A stretch of DNA of 64,000 nt from Prorocentrum cordatum (lineage: Eukaryota > Sar > Dinophyceae > Prorocentrales > Prorocentraceae). Below, one piece after another: positions 44,750 to 56,820 of the stretch (positions within the stretch are counted from its first letter, which is position 1; the number at the start of each line of letters is the position of its first letter). The position numbers and the translations under genes are program-made. The stretch is from the NCBI GenBank assembly GCA_963575745.1, contig CAUYUJ010000694.1:40001-104000 (forward strand), read 5' to 3'. Below the pieces are notes generated by a model. It was given only the letters and a program-made list of their open reading frames with translations, did not search any database and was not told the origin of the DNA.

Positions 44750-45874
44750 CTGGGCGCCGGCGGTAAACCGTCAACCTTCCTTACCGCCGGGGGACTCGTA
44801 GAGCTTCCTGACAATATATCATGTCGAAAAAAAATACACTGAAAAAAAAGTTTTTCAGCCCAAGCAATTTCAGACCTCTCGGATGCAACAGCCGAACGCA
44901 GCCAATGCTTCTCGATTGTCTTCTGTACGAGCTCTGTAGCTCTCCTACAGCCCGAGCTACGTGCGTAAATCGACAGCACCTCTCAAGATGCCTCAAACAA
45001 TACGAATAGTTTGGCAACAGGCCGACGCGTAGGATGTCTCTGGATCGATTCCTGTGATTACAAGCCCTGCAGCCCCCCTACAGCCCGAATTAAGTGCAGG
45101 AAACCGACAGCACCTCTCATGATGACTCGAACAATACGAACAGTTTCGCGGACCTAGCTCGAGCAGCAGACCGAGGCCGGAGCTCTGGAATCGAAAGCCG
45201 GACGCACCTGATGTCTTCGAATCGATTCCAGTGATTACCAGCCATGCAGCCCCCCTACAGCCCGAGTTAAGTGCAGGAAACCGACAGCACCTCTCAGGAT
45301 GACTCGAATAATACGAATAGTTTCGCGATTCCAGATCGGGCAGCAGACCGAGTTCACAGCTCTCGATTGAACAGACAACGGCCATTGATGATTCTGGATC
45401 AGATTCTGTGCGTATGAGCTCTGTAGCTGTCCTATAGCTCGAGTTTTGTACAGAAAACCGAGAGCGTCTGTCAAGATGACTCGAATAATACGAATAGGTT
45501 CCTAGCTCGGCTAGCAGACCGAGTTCAGACCTCTGGGTTCAACAGGCGAACGCGCCTGATCATTCTGGATGGATTAGCTGTGCTCACCAGCTCTGTAGCT
45601 GTCCAAAAACTCGAGTTATCTGGGGAAAACCGTCACCGCGTATCAAGATGACTCGAAACGGCCGATCCCGCCCGTGTGCTTTTTTGCAGTAAAAGGTACC
45701 CGATCGAGCTGAAATCAAGATGACGAGCGGGAATAAGATCGAATTTCATAGGAAAAATACTAGAGCTCAAACGAATTGTTGAATTTCGAAAACAAAATTT
45801 TCAACCGACCAAAAGTCACCAAAAGGTCCGTCGAGATTTTTCTTGCCAACTAGCTCTCCAACGCGCCGGAATTA
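44750..45874 (+). mobile_element. HP element type C, interrupted at GAATTA
   Basis: Hairpin loop side CTTCC, four satellite units, tail up to GCCGGAATTA. Confidence 0.87.
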
Positions 45875-46933
45875 CTGGGCGCCGGCGGTAAACCGTCAAC
45901 CTTCCTTACCGCCGGGAACTCGTAGAGCTTCCTAAGCATATATAATGTCGAAAAAAATTGCAGAGAAAAAATAATTTTTCAGCCTAAACAGTTTCAAACC
46001 TCTCGATGCAACAGCCAAACGCCACTCATGCTTCTGGATCGTTTTCTGTGCGCACGAGCTCCGTAGCTCTCGGGAGTTACGTGCGAAAATCGACAGCACC
46101 TCTGAAGATCACTCGAAAAGTACAAACAGTTTCGCGAATCTAGCTCGAGAATCAGACGAGTTCAGACATCTGAATGCAACAGGCGTGTCTGCGAATCCAT
46201 TCCTGTGATTACCAGCCTGCAGCCCCCTTACAGCCCGAGTTAAGTGCACAAAAACGACAACACCTCTAAAGATGACTCGAACGCGAATAGCTTCGCGGAC
46301 CTAGCTCGTGCAGCAAACCGAGTTCAGGGCTCTGAATGTGACAAGTGGACGCGATTGATGTCTTCGAATACATTCCAGTGATTACCAGCACTGCAGCCCC
46401 CTTACAGCTCGAGAAAAGTGCAGAAAACGGACAGCACCTCTCAAGATGACTCGAAGAATACGAATAGTTTTGCAAACCTATCTCGGGCAACACGCCGAGT
46501 TCCGAGCTCTGGATTCGGCAGGCAAACGCACCTGATGTCTCCGAATCGATCCCTGTGAGTACGAGCCCTGTAGCCCCCCTACAGCCCGCGTCAAATGCAG
46601 GAAACTGTCAGCACCTCTCAACGTGATTCGAACAACACGAATAGTTTCGCGAATCTAGCTCGCGCAGCAGAGCGAGTTCAAACCTCTAGATGGAACAGAC
46701 GAACGCGCCTGATGATTCGCAATCGATTCCTGTGAGAACGAGCTCTGTAGCTGCCCTACAGCTCGAGTTAAGTAAAAAATAGCGACAGCCGTATCAAGAT
46801 GACTCGAAAGAGCCGATCCCGCCGCGATGCTTTTTGCAGAAATATTTACCCGATCGAACTGAGATCAAGATGGCGAGCGGGAATAAAATCGAATGTGGTC
46901 AGAAAAAATACTAGAGCTCAAACGAATACAAAA
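45875..46933 (+). mobile_element. HP element type C, truncated
   Basis: Satellite units about 46000-46790. The tail is cut at CAAACGAATACAAAA by the next hairpin. Confidence 0.85.
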
Positions 46934-47332
46934 CTGGCGCCGGCGGTAAACCGTCAACCTGGTCACCGCCGGGAACCTCGTAGAGCTCCTTGCACGCGTA
47001 AGAATGTTCAGATTGAAAGCAGACTGCTTTTTAGTGCATTTCTAGGAAAACATCATGTTTGCATTTCTCGGTGTCAACTTGACGTCGGTTACTCCAAATG
47101 TTTGGATAGTAAAACAGTCTCGAAAGAGCTGAGCTGCTCTCAGAATGAACTTAAGATATTAATGCTTGGAGTAAAAATCTGCTTTCTCAAAATGAATTGT
47201 CAAATATCTTTCAAATCTTAGCAAAACCGACCCAAAGCTATCACATCTTCTTTTCTCGCCGGGTCGACCAACTAGCTCCACCCCGCGCCGGAATTCCTCT
47301 AGCTCATCGATAACGAAGAGCTCTACGAGGTA
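46934..47332 (+). mobile_element. HP element type B, complete (399 bp)
   Basis: A mixed hairpin: left arm GGTAA of types A/C with right arm TCACC of type B, so one pair is broken. This suggests recombination between types. Confidence 0.85.
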
Positions 47333-48567
47333 TGAAGAAAGTTTCTGGAGCAAGAAACGCAACAATCGAAAAATTACGTTTTTCTGTTTTATCCAATGTC
47401 GGTTCCTCCAAGTGAACTAATACTAACACTGGCTCTAGAGGGCTGAGCTGCTCAGGCAACGAAGATTACATGCCAATGCATGGCGTAAAAATCTGCTTCC
47501 TCAAAATAAATCGTCAAATATCTTTCAAATATTCGCAAAACTACCCAAAAAATATCACTGGGCACCGGCGGTAAACCGTCAACCTTTGTTACCGCCGGGG
47601 ACTCGTAGAGCTTCCTGACAGTATATAATGTGGAAAAAATCCAGAGAACGACTAGTTTTTCAGCCCAAGCGATTTCGAATAATAGCATAGCTTCGCGGAC
47701 CTAGTTCGAGCAGCAGACCGAGTTCCGAGCTCTGGGTTCGACAGACGGACGCGCCTGATGTCTCCAAATGGATTTCTGTGACCAGCAGCACTGTAGCCCT
47801 CCCCAGCACGAGTTAAGCGCAGAAAACTGAGAGCACTTCTCAAGATAACTCGAAAAATACGAATAGTTTTGCGAACCTAGCTCGGGCAGCAGGCCGAGTT
47901 CAGAGCTCTCGTTTGAACAGAGGAACGCGCCTGATGATTACCAATCGATTACTGTTACTATGAATTTTGTAGCTGCTCTACAGCTCGAGTTAAGTACAGA
48001 AAACCGAGAGCGTCTGCTACGATGACTCGAATCATACCACTAGGTTTGCGGACCTAGCTCGGCTAGCAGACCGATTTTAGACCTCTGGATTCAACAGGCG
48101 AACGCGTCTGATCATTCTGGGTCGATTAGCTGTGCTTACCAGCTCTGTAGCTGTCCTATATCTCGAGTTAATTAAGTTCAGTATACCGACAGCGCGAATC
48201 AAGATGACTCGAAACGGCCGATCCCGCCGGAGTGCTTTTTCGCAATAAAAAGCACCCGATCGAGCTAAAAACAAGATGGCGAGCAGGAAAAAGATCGAAT
48301 ATCACGGGAAAAAACAATAGAGCTCAAACGAATTGTTAAATTTCGAGAACAAAATTTTCAACCGACCAAAATTCAGCAAAAGGTCCGTCGAGATTTTTCT
48401 TGCCAACTAGCTCTCCAGCGCCCCGGAATTACTCTTAAGCTTCCAGCAATAACTTGCTAAGGGAAGCTCTACGAGTTACTTTGTCCTTTCTCGCCGGGTC
48501 GACGAACTAGCTCCACCCCGCGCCGGAATTCCTCTAGCTCATCGATGACGGGGAGCTCTACGAGGTA
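47333..48567 (+). mobile_element. HP element type A host copy carrying a type C insertion
   Basis: Type A body 47333-47557 and, after the insertion, 48479-48567 ending GCTCTACGAGGTA. Confidence 0.82.
47558..48478 (+). mobile_element. HP element type C, complete (921 bp), clean filled site
   Basis: Flanks AAAAAATATCA and CTTTGTCCTTTC rejoin to the empty site at 44462-44485. Contains about three satellite units. Confidence 0.9.
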
Positions 48568-48688
48568 TTTCCAACCGACCAAAAGTCAGCAAAAGGTCCG
48601 TCGAGATTTTCCTTGCCAACTAGCTCTCCATCGCGCCGGAATTACTCTTAAGCTTCCAGCAACTAGCTAAGGGAAGCTCTACGAGTTA
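48568..48688 (+). mobile_element. HP type C tail fragment
   Basis: From TTCCAACCGACC to GGAAGCTCTACGAGTTA. Confidence 0.8.
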
Positions 48689-49860
48689 CTGGGCGCCGGC
48701 GGTAAACCGTCAACCTTTGTTACCGCCGGGGGACTCGTAGAGCTTCCTGACAACACATAATGTCGAAAAAAAATACACCGAAAAAATAGTTTCAGCCCAA
48801 GCAATTTCAGACCTCTCGGATGCAACAGCCGAACGCCCCCGATGCTTCCGGATTCTCTTCTGTACGAGCTCTGTAGCTCGCCTACAGCCCGAGTTGCGTG
48901 CGTAAATCGATAGCACCTCTCAAGATGACTCGAACAATACGAATAGTTTGGCAAACCTAGCTCGAGTATCAGACCGAGTTCAGACCTCTCCATGCGACAG
49001 GCGGACGCGTCTGATGTCTCTGAAGCGATTCCTGTGATTACCAGCCCTGCAGCCCCCCTACAGCCCGAGTTAAGTGCAGGAAACCGACAGCACCTCTCAG
49101 GATGACTGGAACAATACGAATAGTTTCGCGGACATAGTTCGGGCAGTAGACAGAGTTTGGAGCTCTGGATTCGAAAGGCGGACGCGCCTGATGTCTCCGA
49201 ATCGATTCCAGTGATTACCAGCCCTGCAGCCCCCCTACAGCCCGAGTTAAGTGCAGGAAACCGACAGCACCTCTCAAGATGACTCGAACAATACGAATAG
49301 TTTCGCGATTCTAGGTCGGGCAGCAGACGGAGTTCAGAGCTCTGGATTCAACAGATAACGGCCACTGATGATTCTAAATCAGATTCTGTACGTATCAGCT
49401 CTGTAGCTAACCTGTAGCTCGAGTTAAGTACAGACAGCCGAGAGCGTCTGTCAAGATGACTCGAATAATACGAATAGGTTTGCGGACCTAGCTCGGCTAG
49501 CAGACCGAGTTCAGACCTCTGGATTCAACAGGCGAACGCGCCTGATCATTCTGAATCGATTAGCTGTGTTTACCAGCTCTGTAGCTGTCCTGAAGCTCGA
49601 GTTATCTTGAGAAAACCGACAGCACGTATCAAGATGACTCGAAATGGCCGATCCCGCCCGTGTGCTTTTTGGCAGTAAAAAGTACCCGATCGAGCTGAGA
49701 TCAAGATGGCGAGCGGAAATGAGATCACATATCACGGGAAAAAATACTAGAGCTCTAACGAATGGTTGAATTTCGAAAACAAAATTTTCAACCGACCAAA
49801 AGTCAGCAAAAGTTCCGTCGAGATTTTCTTGCCAACTAGCTCTCCAGCGCGCCAGAATTA

Positions 49861-51306
49861 CTGGCGCCGGCGGTGAACCGTCAACCTGGTCACCGCCGGG
49901 AACCTCGTAGAGCTCCTTTCACGCGTGGGAGTGCTCAGAGTCGAAAGAGAGAGCTTCTCGAAGCATTTCTCGAAACAGGGAAAAATGATTTTTTTCGTGT
50001 CGACATGAAGATGGTTCCGCCAAGTGTTTTGATAATAAAAGTGCGCCTACAGAGTTCATATTAAGACAGAGAGGCCCTCATATTCGTTTACAGGTGCGAA
50101 AAATCTGCTTTCTTAAAATGAATTGTCAAAAATATCTTTCAAAAAATTGCAAAACCACCCAAAAGTTGTCACACTGGGCGCCGGCGGTAAACCGTCAACC
50201 TTGGTTACCGCCGGAAGACTCGTAGAGCTTCCTAGCTCGACTTAAGTTGAGAAAACCGACAGCACCTACCAACATTCCAACTCATAATGAATATTTTTTA
50301 ACTTCTGAATGCGACAGGCGGACGCGTCTGATGTCTGCGAATCGACTCCTGTCATTACCAGCCCTGCAGCCCCCCTACAACCCGAGTTAAATGCAGAAAA
50401 CCGACAGCACCTCTCAGGATGACTCGAACAATACAATAGTTTCGCAGACTTAATTCGGGCAGCAGACCGAGTTCCGAGCTCTGGATTCGACAGGCGGACG
50501 CGCCTGGTGTCTCCATATCGATTCCTGTGACCACCAGCACTCTAGCCCCCCTCAGCGCGAGTTGAGTGAAGTAAACCGAGAGCACTTCTCAAGCTGACTC
50601 GACCAATACGAATAGTTTCGCGATTCTAGATCGGGCAGCAGACCGATTTCAGAGCTCTGGATTCGATAGACAAACGCAACTGATGATTCTGAATCGGTGC
50701 CTGTAAATATCAGCTCTGTAGCTGTCCTACAGCTCGAGTTAAGTACAGAAAACCGAGAGTTTCTGTCAAGATGACTCTAATAATACGAAAAGATTTGCGG
50801 ACCTAGCTCGGCTAACAGACTGAGTCCAGACCTCTGGATTTAACAGGCGAGCGCGCCTGATAATTCTGAATCGATTAGATGTGCTTACCAGCTCTGTAGC
50901 TGTCCTCAAACTCGAGTTATCTTGAGAAAACCGTCAGCGCGTATCAAGATGACTCAAAACGGCCGATCCCACCACAGTGCTTTTCGATAGTAATATTCAC
51001 CCGATCGAGCTAAGATCAAGATGGCGAGCGGGAATGAGATCGAATAACACGGGGAAAATTCTAGAGCTCAAACGAATTGTTGAATTTCGAGAACAAAATG
51101 TTCAACCGACCCAAAGTCAGCAACAGTTCCGAAGAGATTTTTCTTGCCAACTAGCTCTCCAGCGCGCCGGAATTACTCTTAGGCTTCCAGCAACTAGCTC
51201 AGGGAAGCTCTTCGAGTCATTGTCCGCCTCGGCCGGGTGCGCCAACCAGCTCCACCCCGCGCCGGAACTCCTCTAGCTCATCGATGCCGAAGAGCTCAAC
51301 GAGGTA
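49861..51306 (+). mobile_element. HP element type B, middle layer of the nest
   Basis: Own sequence 49861-50173 and 51220-51306, 400 bp in total. It is interrupted at GTCACA^TTGTCC. Confidence 0.9.
50174..51219 (+). mobile_element. HP element type C, inner layer of the nest (1,046 bp)
   Basis: Flanks GTTGTCACA and TTGTCCGCC rejoin to an uninterrupted type B sequence. The end is GCTCTTCGAGTCA, one substitution from consensus. Satellite units about 50270-50940. Confidence 0.9.
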
Positions 51307-51353
51307 CCCTTAAGCTTCCAGCAATAACTTGCTATGGGTAGCTCTACGAGTTA

Positions 51354-51429
51354 CTTTTAAGCTTCCAGCAATAACTTGCTAAGGGAAGCTCTACGAGATA
51401 CTAGCTCCACCGAAGAGCTCTACGAGGTA
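51354..51429 (+). repeat. Two stacked HP tail ends
   Basis: One type C end (CTTAAGCTTCCAGC to CTACGAGATA, 51360-51400) and one type A/B end (CTAGCTCC to CTACGAGGTA, 51401-51429), both joined after A. Confidence 0.8.
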
Positions 51430-51494
51430 CTTGGTAGCTTTCAAACTTGGTAGCTTCTAAAACCCGGAGAGCAAAGAGGACACACACCAGAAAA
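51430..51494 (+). repeat. G repeat start fragment
   Basis: CTTGGTAGCTTTC duplicated as CTTGGTAGCTTCT, then AAACCCGGAGAGCAAAGAGG. Confidence 0.75.
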
Positions 51495-51851
51495 CTGGCG
51501 CCGGCGGTGAAGCGTCGACCTCGTCACCACCGGGAACCTCGTAGAGCTCCCAGCATGCGTAATAGTGCTCAACATGAAAAGAGAGGGCTTCTGGAAGCAT
51601 TTCTCGAAAAAGAGAAAACACGATTTTTTCCATGTTGACATAAGGTTGGTTCCGCCAAGTGTTTTGATAGTAAAAGTGCATCTAGAGAGCTCATATTAAG
51701 ACGGAGAGGCCCTCATAGTCGTCTAGAGGTGCGAAAAATCTGCTTTCTCAAAATAAATTGTAAAATATCTTTCAAATATTCGCAAAACCACCCAAAAGTC
51801 ACATTGTCCGCCTCGGCCGGGTCGGCCAACTAGCTCCACCCCGCGCTGGAA
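51495..51851 (+). mobile_element. HP element type B, interrupted at GGAA
   Basis: The hairpin has drifted (loop AGCGTCGACC, arm TCACCACC). The body is typical. Confidence 0.85.
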
Positions 51852-52954
51852 CTGGGCGCCGGCGGTAAACCGTCAACCTTTGGTACCGCCGGGGGACTCG
51901 TAGAGCTCCCTAACAACATATAATGTAGAAAAAATTACACAGAAAAAAAAGTTTTTTAGCCCAAGCAATTTCAAACCTCTCGGATGGAACAGCCGAACGC
52001 CCCCGATGCTTCTGGATTCTCTGTACGGGCTCTGTAGCTCTCCTATAGCCCGAGTTACGTGCGAAAACCGACAGCACCTCTCAAGATGACTTGAATAATA
52101 CGAATAGTTTGGCAAACCTAGCTCGGGTGTCAGACCGAGTTCAGACCTCTGCATGCGACGGGTGGACGCGTCTGATGTCTGCGAATCGACTCCTGTGATT
52201 ACCAGCCCAACAGCCCCCCTACAGCCCGAGTTAAGTGCAGGAAACCGACAGCACCTGTCAGGATGACTCGAACAATGCAAATATTTTCGCAGACCTAGTT
52301 CGGGCAGCAGACAGAGTTCGAAGCTCTGGATTCGAAAGGCGGACGCGCCTGATGTCTCCGAATCGATTCCAGTGATTACCAGCCATGCAGCTGCCCTACA
52401 GCCCGAGTTAAGTGCAGAGATCCAACAGCATCTCTCAAGATAACTCTAACAATACGAATAGTATTTGCGATTCTAGATCGGGCAGCAGACCGAGTTCAGA
52501 TCTCTGGAATCAACAGACAAGGGCCTGATGAGTCTGAATTATATTCTGTACGTATCAGCTCTGTAATGTCTTTTAGCTCGACTTAAGTACAGAAAACCCA
52601 GAGCGTCTCTCAATATAACTCGAATAATACGAATAGGTTTGCGAACCTAGCTCGGCTAGCAGACCGAGTTCAGACCTCTAGGTTCAACAGGCGAACGCGC
52701 CGGATTATTCTGAATCGATTAGCTGTGCTTACCAGCTCTGCACCTGTCCTGAAGCTCGAGTTATCTTGAGAAAACCGTCACCGCGTGACAAGCTGACCCG
52801 AGACAGTGCTTTTTGGCAGTAAAAGGTACCCGGTCGAGCTGAGATCAAGATGGCGAGCGAGAATAAAATCAAATATCACGGGAAAAAATACTAGAGCTCT
52901 AACGAATGGATGAATTTCGAGAACCGAATTTTCAACCACCAAAAAGCATCAAAA
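51852..52954 (+). mobile_element. HP element type C, truncated
   Basis: Satellite units about 51980-52790. The tail is cut at AAGCATCAAAA. Confidence 0.86.
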
Positions 52955-54123
52955 CTGGGCGCCGGCGGTAAACCGTCAACCTTTGTTACCGCCGGGGACT
53001 CGTAGAGCTTCCTGACAACATATAATGTCGGAAAAAATACACTGAAAAAATTGTGTTTCAGCTCAGATGCAACAGCCGAACGCCTCTGATGCTTCTGGAT
53101 TGTCTTCTCCACGAGCTCTGTAGCTCTGCTACAGCCCGAGTTACGTGCGTAAATCGACAGCACCTCTCAGAATGACTCGAAGAATACGAATAGTTTGGCA
53201 AACCTAGCTCGAGTATCACACCGAGATCAGACCTCCGCATGCCACAGACGGACGCGGCTGATGTCTCTGAATCGATTCCTGTGATTACCAGCCCTGCCGC
53301 CCCGCTACAGCCCGAGTTAAGTGCAGGAAACCGACAGCACCTCTCAAGATGACTCGAACAATACGAATAGTTTTGCGGACCTAGTTCGTGCAGCGGACAG
53401 ATTTCGGAGCTTTGGATTCGACAGACGGACGCGCCTGATGTCTCCGAATCGATTCCAGTGATTACCAGCCATGCAGCCCCCTTACAACCGAAAGCATCTC
53501 TCAAGATAACTCCAAGCATACGAATAGTTTCGCGATTCTAGATTCGGCAGCAGACCGAGTTCAAAGCTCTGGATTCAACAGACAACGGCCACTGATGATT
53601 CTGAATCGTATTCTGTACGTATCAGCTCTGGTCCTATAGCTCGAGTTAAGTACAGAAAACTGAGAGCGTCTGTCAAGATGACTCGAATAATACGAATAGA
53701 TTTTCGGACCTAGCTCGCCTAGCAGACCGATTTCAGATCTCTAGGTTCAACATGCGAACGCGCCTGATTATTCTGAATCCATAAGCTGTGCTGACCAGCT
53801 CTGTAGCTGCTGAAGCTCGATTTATCTTCAGAAAACCCTCACCGCGTATCAAGATGACTCGAAACGGCCGATCCCGCCGAAGTGCTTTTTGGCAGTGCAA
53901 GGTACCCGATCGAGCTGAGATCAAGATGGCGAGGAGAAATAAGATCGAATATCTTGGGAAAATACTAGAGCTCAAACGAATTGTTGAATTTCGAACAAAA
54001 ATTTCAACTGACCAAAAGTCATCAAAAGGTCCGTCGAGATTTTTCTTGCCAACTAGGTCTCCAGCGCCCCCGAATTACTCTTGGCTTCCAGCAATAACTT
54101 GATAGGGGAAGCTCTACGAGTTA
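52955..54123 (+). mobile_element. HP element type C, complete (1,169 bp)
   Basis: Satellite units 53050-53860. The end GGAAGCTCTACGAGTTA is followed directly by the start of a G repeat (CTTGGTAGCG). Confidence 0.88.
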
Positions 54124-54856
54124 CTTGGTAGCGTCCAAAAGCCAGAGAGCAAAGAGAACACACACACACAAACCGGAAAACCTTCCTGGCAAGTCCACGG
54201 AAGTACGCGTGAAGCTCTTCTGGGGCTCGGGGGAGCTTCCCCGCAGCGCCGCCGAAGCGCTGCCAACTGGCGCCGGCGGTGAACCGTCAACCTGGTCACC
54301 ACCGGGAACCTCGCACAGCTCATTTCACGCGTAAGAGTGATCGGAGTCGAAAGAGAGAGCTTCTGGAAGCATTCCTCGAAAAAGAGAAAAATTGATTTTT
54401 TTCGTGTCGACATGAAGATGGTTCCTCCAAGTGTTTTGATAGTAACAGTGCATGTAGAGAGCTCATATTGAGACGCTGAGGCCTTCATAAACGTTTACAG
54501 GTGCGAAAAATCTGCTTTCTCAAAATAAATGGTCAAATATCTTTCAAAAAATCGCAAAACCACCCAAATGTTATCACATTGTCCGTTCTGGTCGGGTCGA
54601 CCAACTAGCTCCACCCCGCGCCCGAATTCCTCTAGCTCATCGATGCCGAAGAGCTCTACGAGGTAAAACGCTTCCATGCGTGCCTGCGCGCACGCGGGCC
54701 CGCGTGGAAGCTTGCCGGAAGCTTTCCCGGACACGTTGCCGGGTCGAACGAACTGCTGCGAGACTTCTGGACTGGCGGAGATGGGCTGCTGGCGGGCACC
54801 ACCACCGTCCGGCTTCTAATCTTCAACCCTTTAGCTCTCAGCGAGCTCCCCGGGAA
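54124..54856 (+). repeat. G repeat, complete copy split by a type B element
   Basis: Starts CTTGGTAGCGTCC and ends CCCCGGGAA. Own length about 334 bp. The inserted copy sits between GCGCTGCCA and AAACGCTTCC, which are contiguous (CTGCCAGGAACGCTTCC) in the two G copies around LINE 1. Confidence 0.87.
54267..54665 (+). mobile_element. HP element type B, complete (399 bp), inside a G repeat
   Basis: The flanks are defined by comparison with the G copies at 29711 and 35600. Right arm TCACCACC and terminal repeat CTCGCACAGCT have single substitutions. Confidence 0.88.
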
Positions 54857-56775
54857 CTGGGCGCCGGCGGTAAACCGTCAACCTTGGTTACCGCCGGGAG
54901 ACTCGTAGAGCTTCCTAGCTCGACTTAAGTTGAGAAAACCGACAACACCTACCAACATTCCGACTCATGAATATTTTTTAACCTCTGAATGCAACAGGCG
55001 GACGCGTCTGATGTCTGCGAATCGACTCCTATGATTACCAGCCCTGCAGCCCCCCTACAGCCCGAGTTAGTGCAGAAAACCGACAGCACCTCTCAGGATG
55101 ACTCGAACAATACAGTAGCGCAGACCTAATTCGGGCAGCAGGCCGAGTCCCGAGCTCTGGATTCGACACGCAGACGCGTCTGATGTCTTCAAATCGATTC
55201 CTGTGACCACCAGCACTCTAGCCCCCCTCAGAGCGAGTTGAGTGAAGAAAACCCAGAGCACTTCTCAAGATGACTCGATCAATACGAATAGTTTCGCGAT
55301 TCTAGATCGGGCAGCAGACCGAGTTCAGAGCTCCGGATCCGAGAGACAAACGCAACGGATGATTCTGAATCAGATTCTGTACGCATCCGCTCTGTAGCTG
55401 TCCTGTAGCTAGAGTTCAGTACACAAAACCGAGAGTTTCTGTCCAGATGACTCGAATAATACGAATAGGTTTGCGGACCTAGCTCGGCTAACAGACCGTG
55501 TTTAGACCTCTGGAATCAACAGGCGAACGCGCCTAATGATTCTACATCGATTAGCTGTGCTTACCAGCTCTGTAGCTGTCCTAAAGCTCGACTTATGTTC
55601 AGAAAACCATCAACGCGTGTCAGAATGACCCGAAACGACCGATCCCGCCACAGTGCTTTTCGATAGTAATATTCACCCGATCGAGCTGAGATCAAGATGG
55701 CGAGCGGGAATAAGATCGAATATCACGGGAAAAAATACTAGAGCTCAAACGAATTGTTGAATTTTAAGAACAAAATTTTCAACCGACCAAAAGTCAGCAA
55801 AAGTTCCGTCGAGATTGTTCTTGCCAACTAGCTCTCCAGCGCGCCGGAATTACTCTTAAGCTTCCAGCAACTGGGCGCCGGCGGTAAACCGTCAACCTTT
55901 CTTACCGCCGGGGGACTCGTAGAGCTTCCTGACAGTATATAATGTGGAACAAAATTCAAGAGAATTTCAGCCCGAGCCAAACCTCTCAAGATAACTGGCA
56001 ACAAAAACGAACAATTTGGAACCCAGCTCGAGTGTCAAACCGAGTTCTCGATTCCTGTGACCAGCAGCACTGTAGCCCTCCCCCAGCACAAGACAAGTGA
56101 AGAAAACCCAGAGCACTTCTCAAGATGACTCGAACAATACGAATAGTTTCGCGAACCTAGCTCGGGCAGCAGGCCGAGATCAGAGCTCTCGATTGAACAG
56201 ACGAACACGCCTGATCATTTCCAATCGATTTCTGTGACTATGAGCTCTGTGACTGACCTACATCTCGAGTTAAGTACAGAAAACCGAGAGCGTCTGCAAC
56301 GATAACTCGAATAATACGAATAGTTTTGCAGACCTAGCTCGGCTAGCAGACCGAGTTCAGACCTCTGCGTTCAACAGGCGAACGCGCCTGATCATTCTGA
56401 ATCGATTACCTGTGCTTACACGCTCTGTAGCTGTCCTCAAGCTCGAGTTATCTTGAGAAAACCGACAGCGCATGACAAGATGACCCGAAGCCGATCCCGC
56501 CGGAGTGCTTTTTGGCAGTAAAAGGTACCCGATCGAGCTGAGATCCAGATGGCAAGCGGAAATGAGATCGAATATCACGGGAAAAAATACTACAGCTCAA
56601 ACGAATTGAGGAATTTCGAGAACAAAATTTTCAACCGACCAAAAGTCACCAAAAGATGTCGAGATTTTTCTTGCCAACTAGCTCTCCAGCACGCCGGAAT
56701 TACTCTCAAGCTTCCAGCAATAGCTTGCTAGGGGAAGCTCTACGAGTTACTAGCTTAGGGAAGCTCTACGAGCCA
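54857..56775 (+). mobile_element. HP element type C, carrying another type C copy
   Basis: Own sequence 54857-55870 and 56750-56775. It is interrupted at CCAGCAA^CTAGC near its end. Confidence 0.87.
55871..56749 (+). mobile_element. HP element type C, complete (879 bp), nested
   Basis: Flanks CTTCCAGCAA and CTAGCTTAGGGAAGC rejoin to the normal type C tail (compare 48650-48675). Confidence 0.89.
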
Positions 56776-56820
56776 TGTCCGTCGATTTTTCTTGCCAACT
56801 AGCTCTCCAGCGCCCCGGAA
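56776..56820 (+). mobile_element. HP type C tail fragment
   Basis: From TGTCCGTCGA to CGCCCCGGAA. Confidence 0.75.

Larger units (their letters stand above)
48689..51353 (+). mobile_element. HP element type C, outer layer of a three-deep nest
   Basis: Own sequence 48689-49860 and 51307-51353. It is interrupted at GAATTA^C by a type B copy. Without the insertions it would be about 1.22 kb. Confidence 0.87.
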
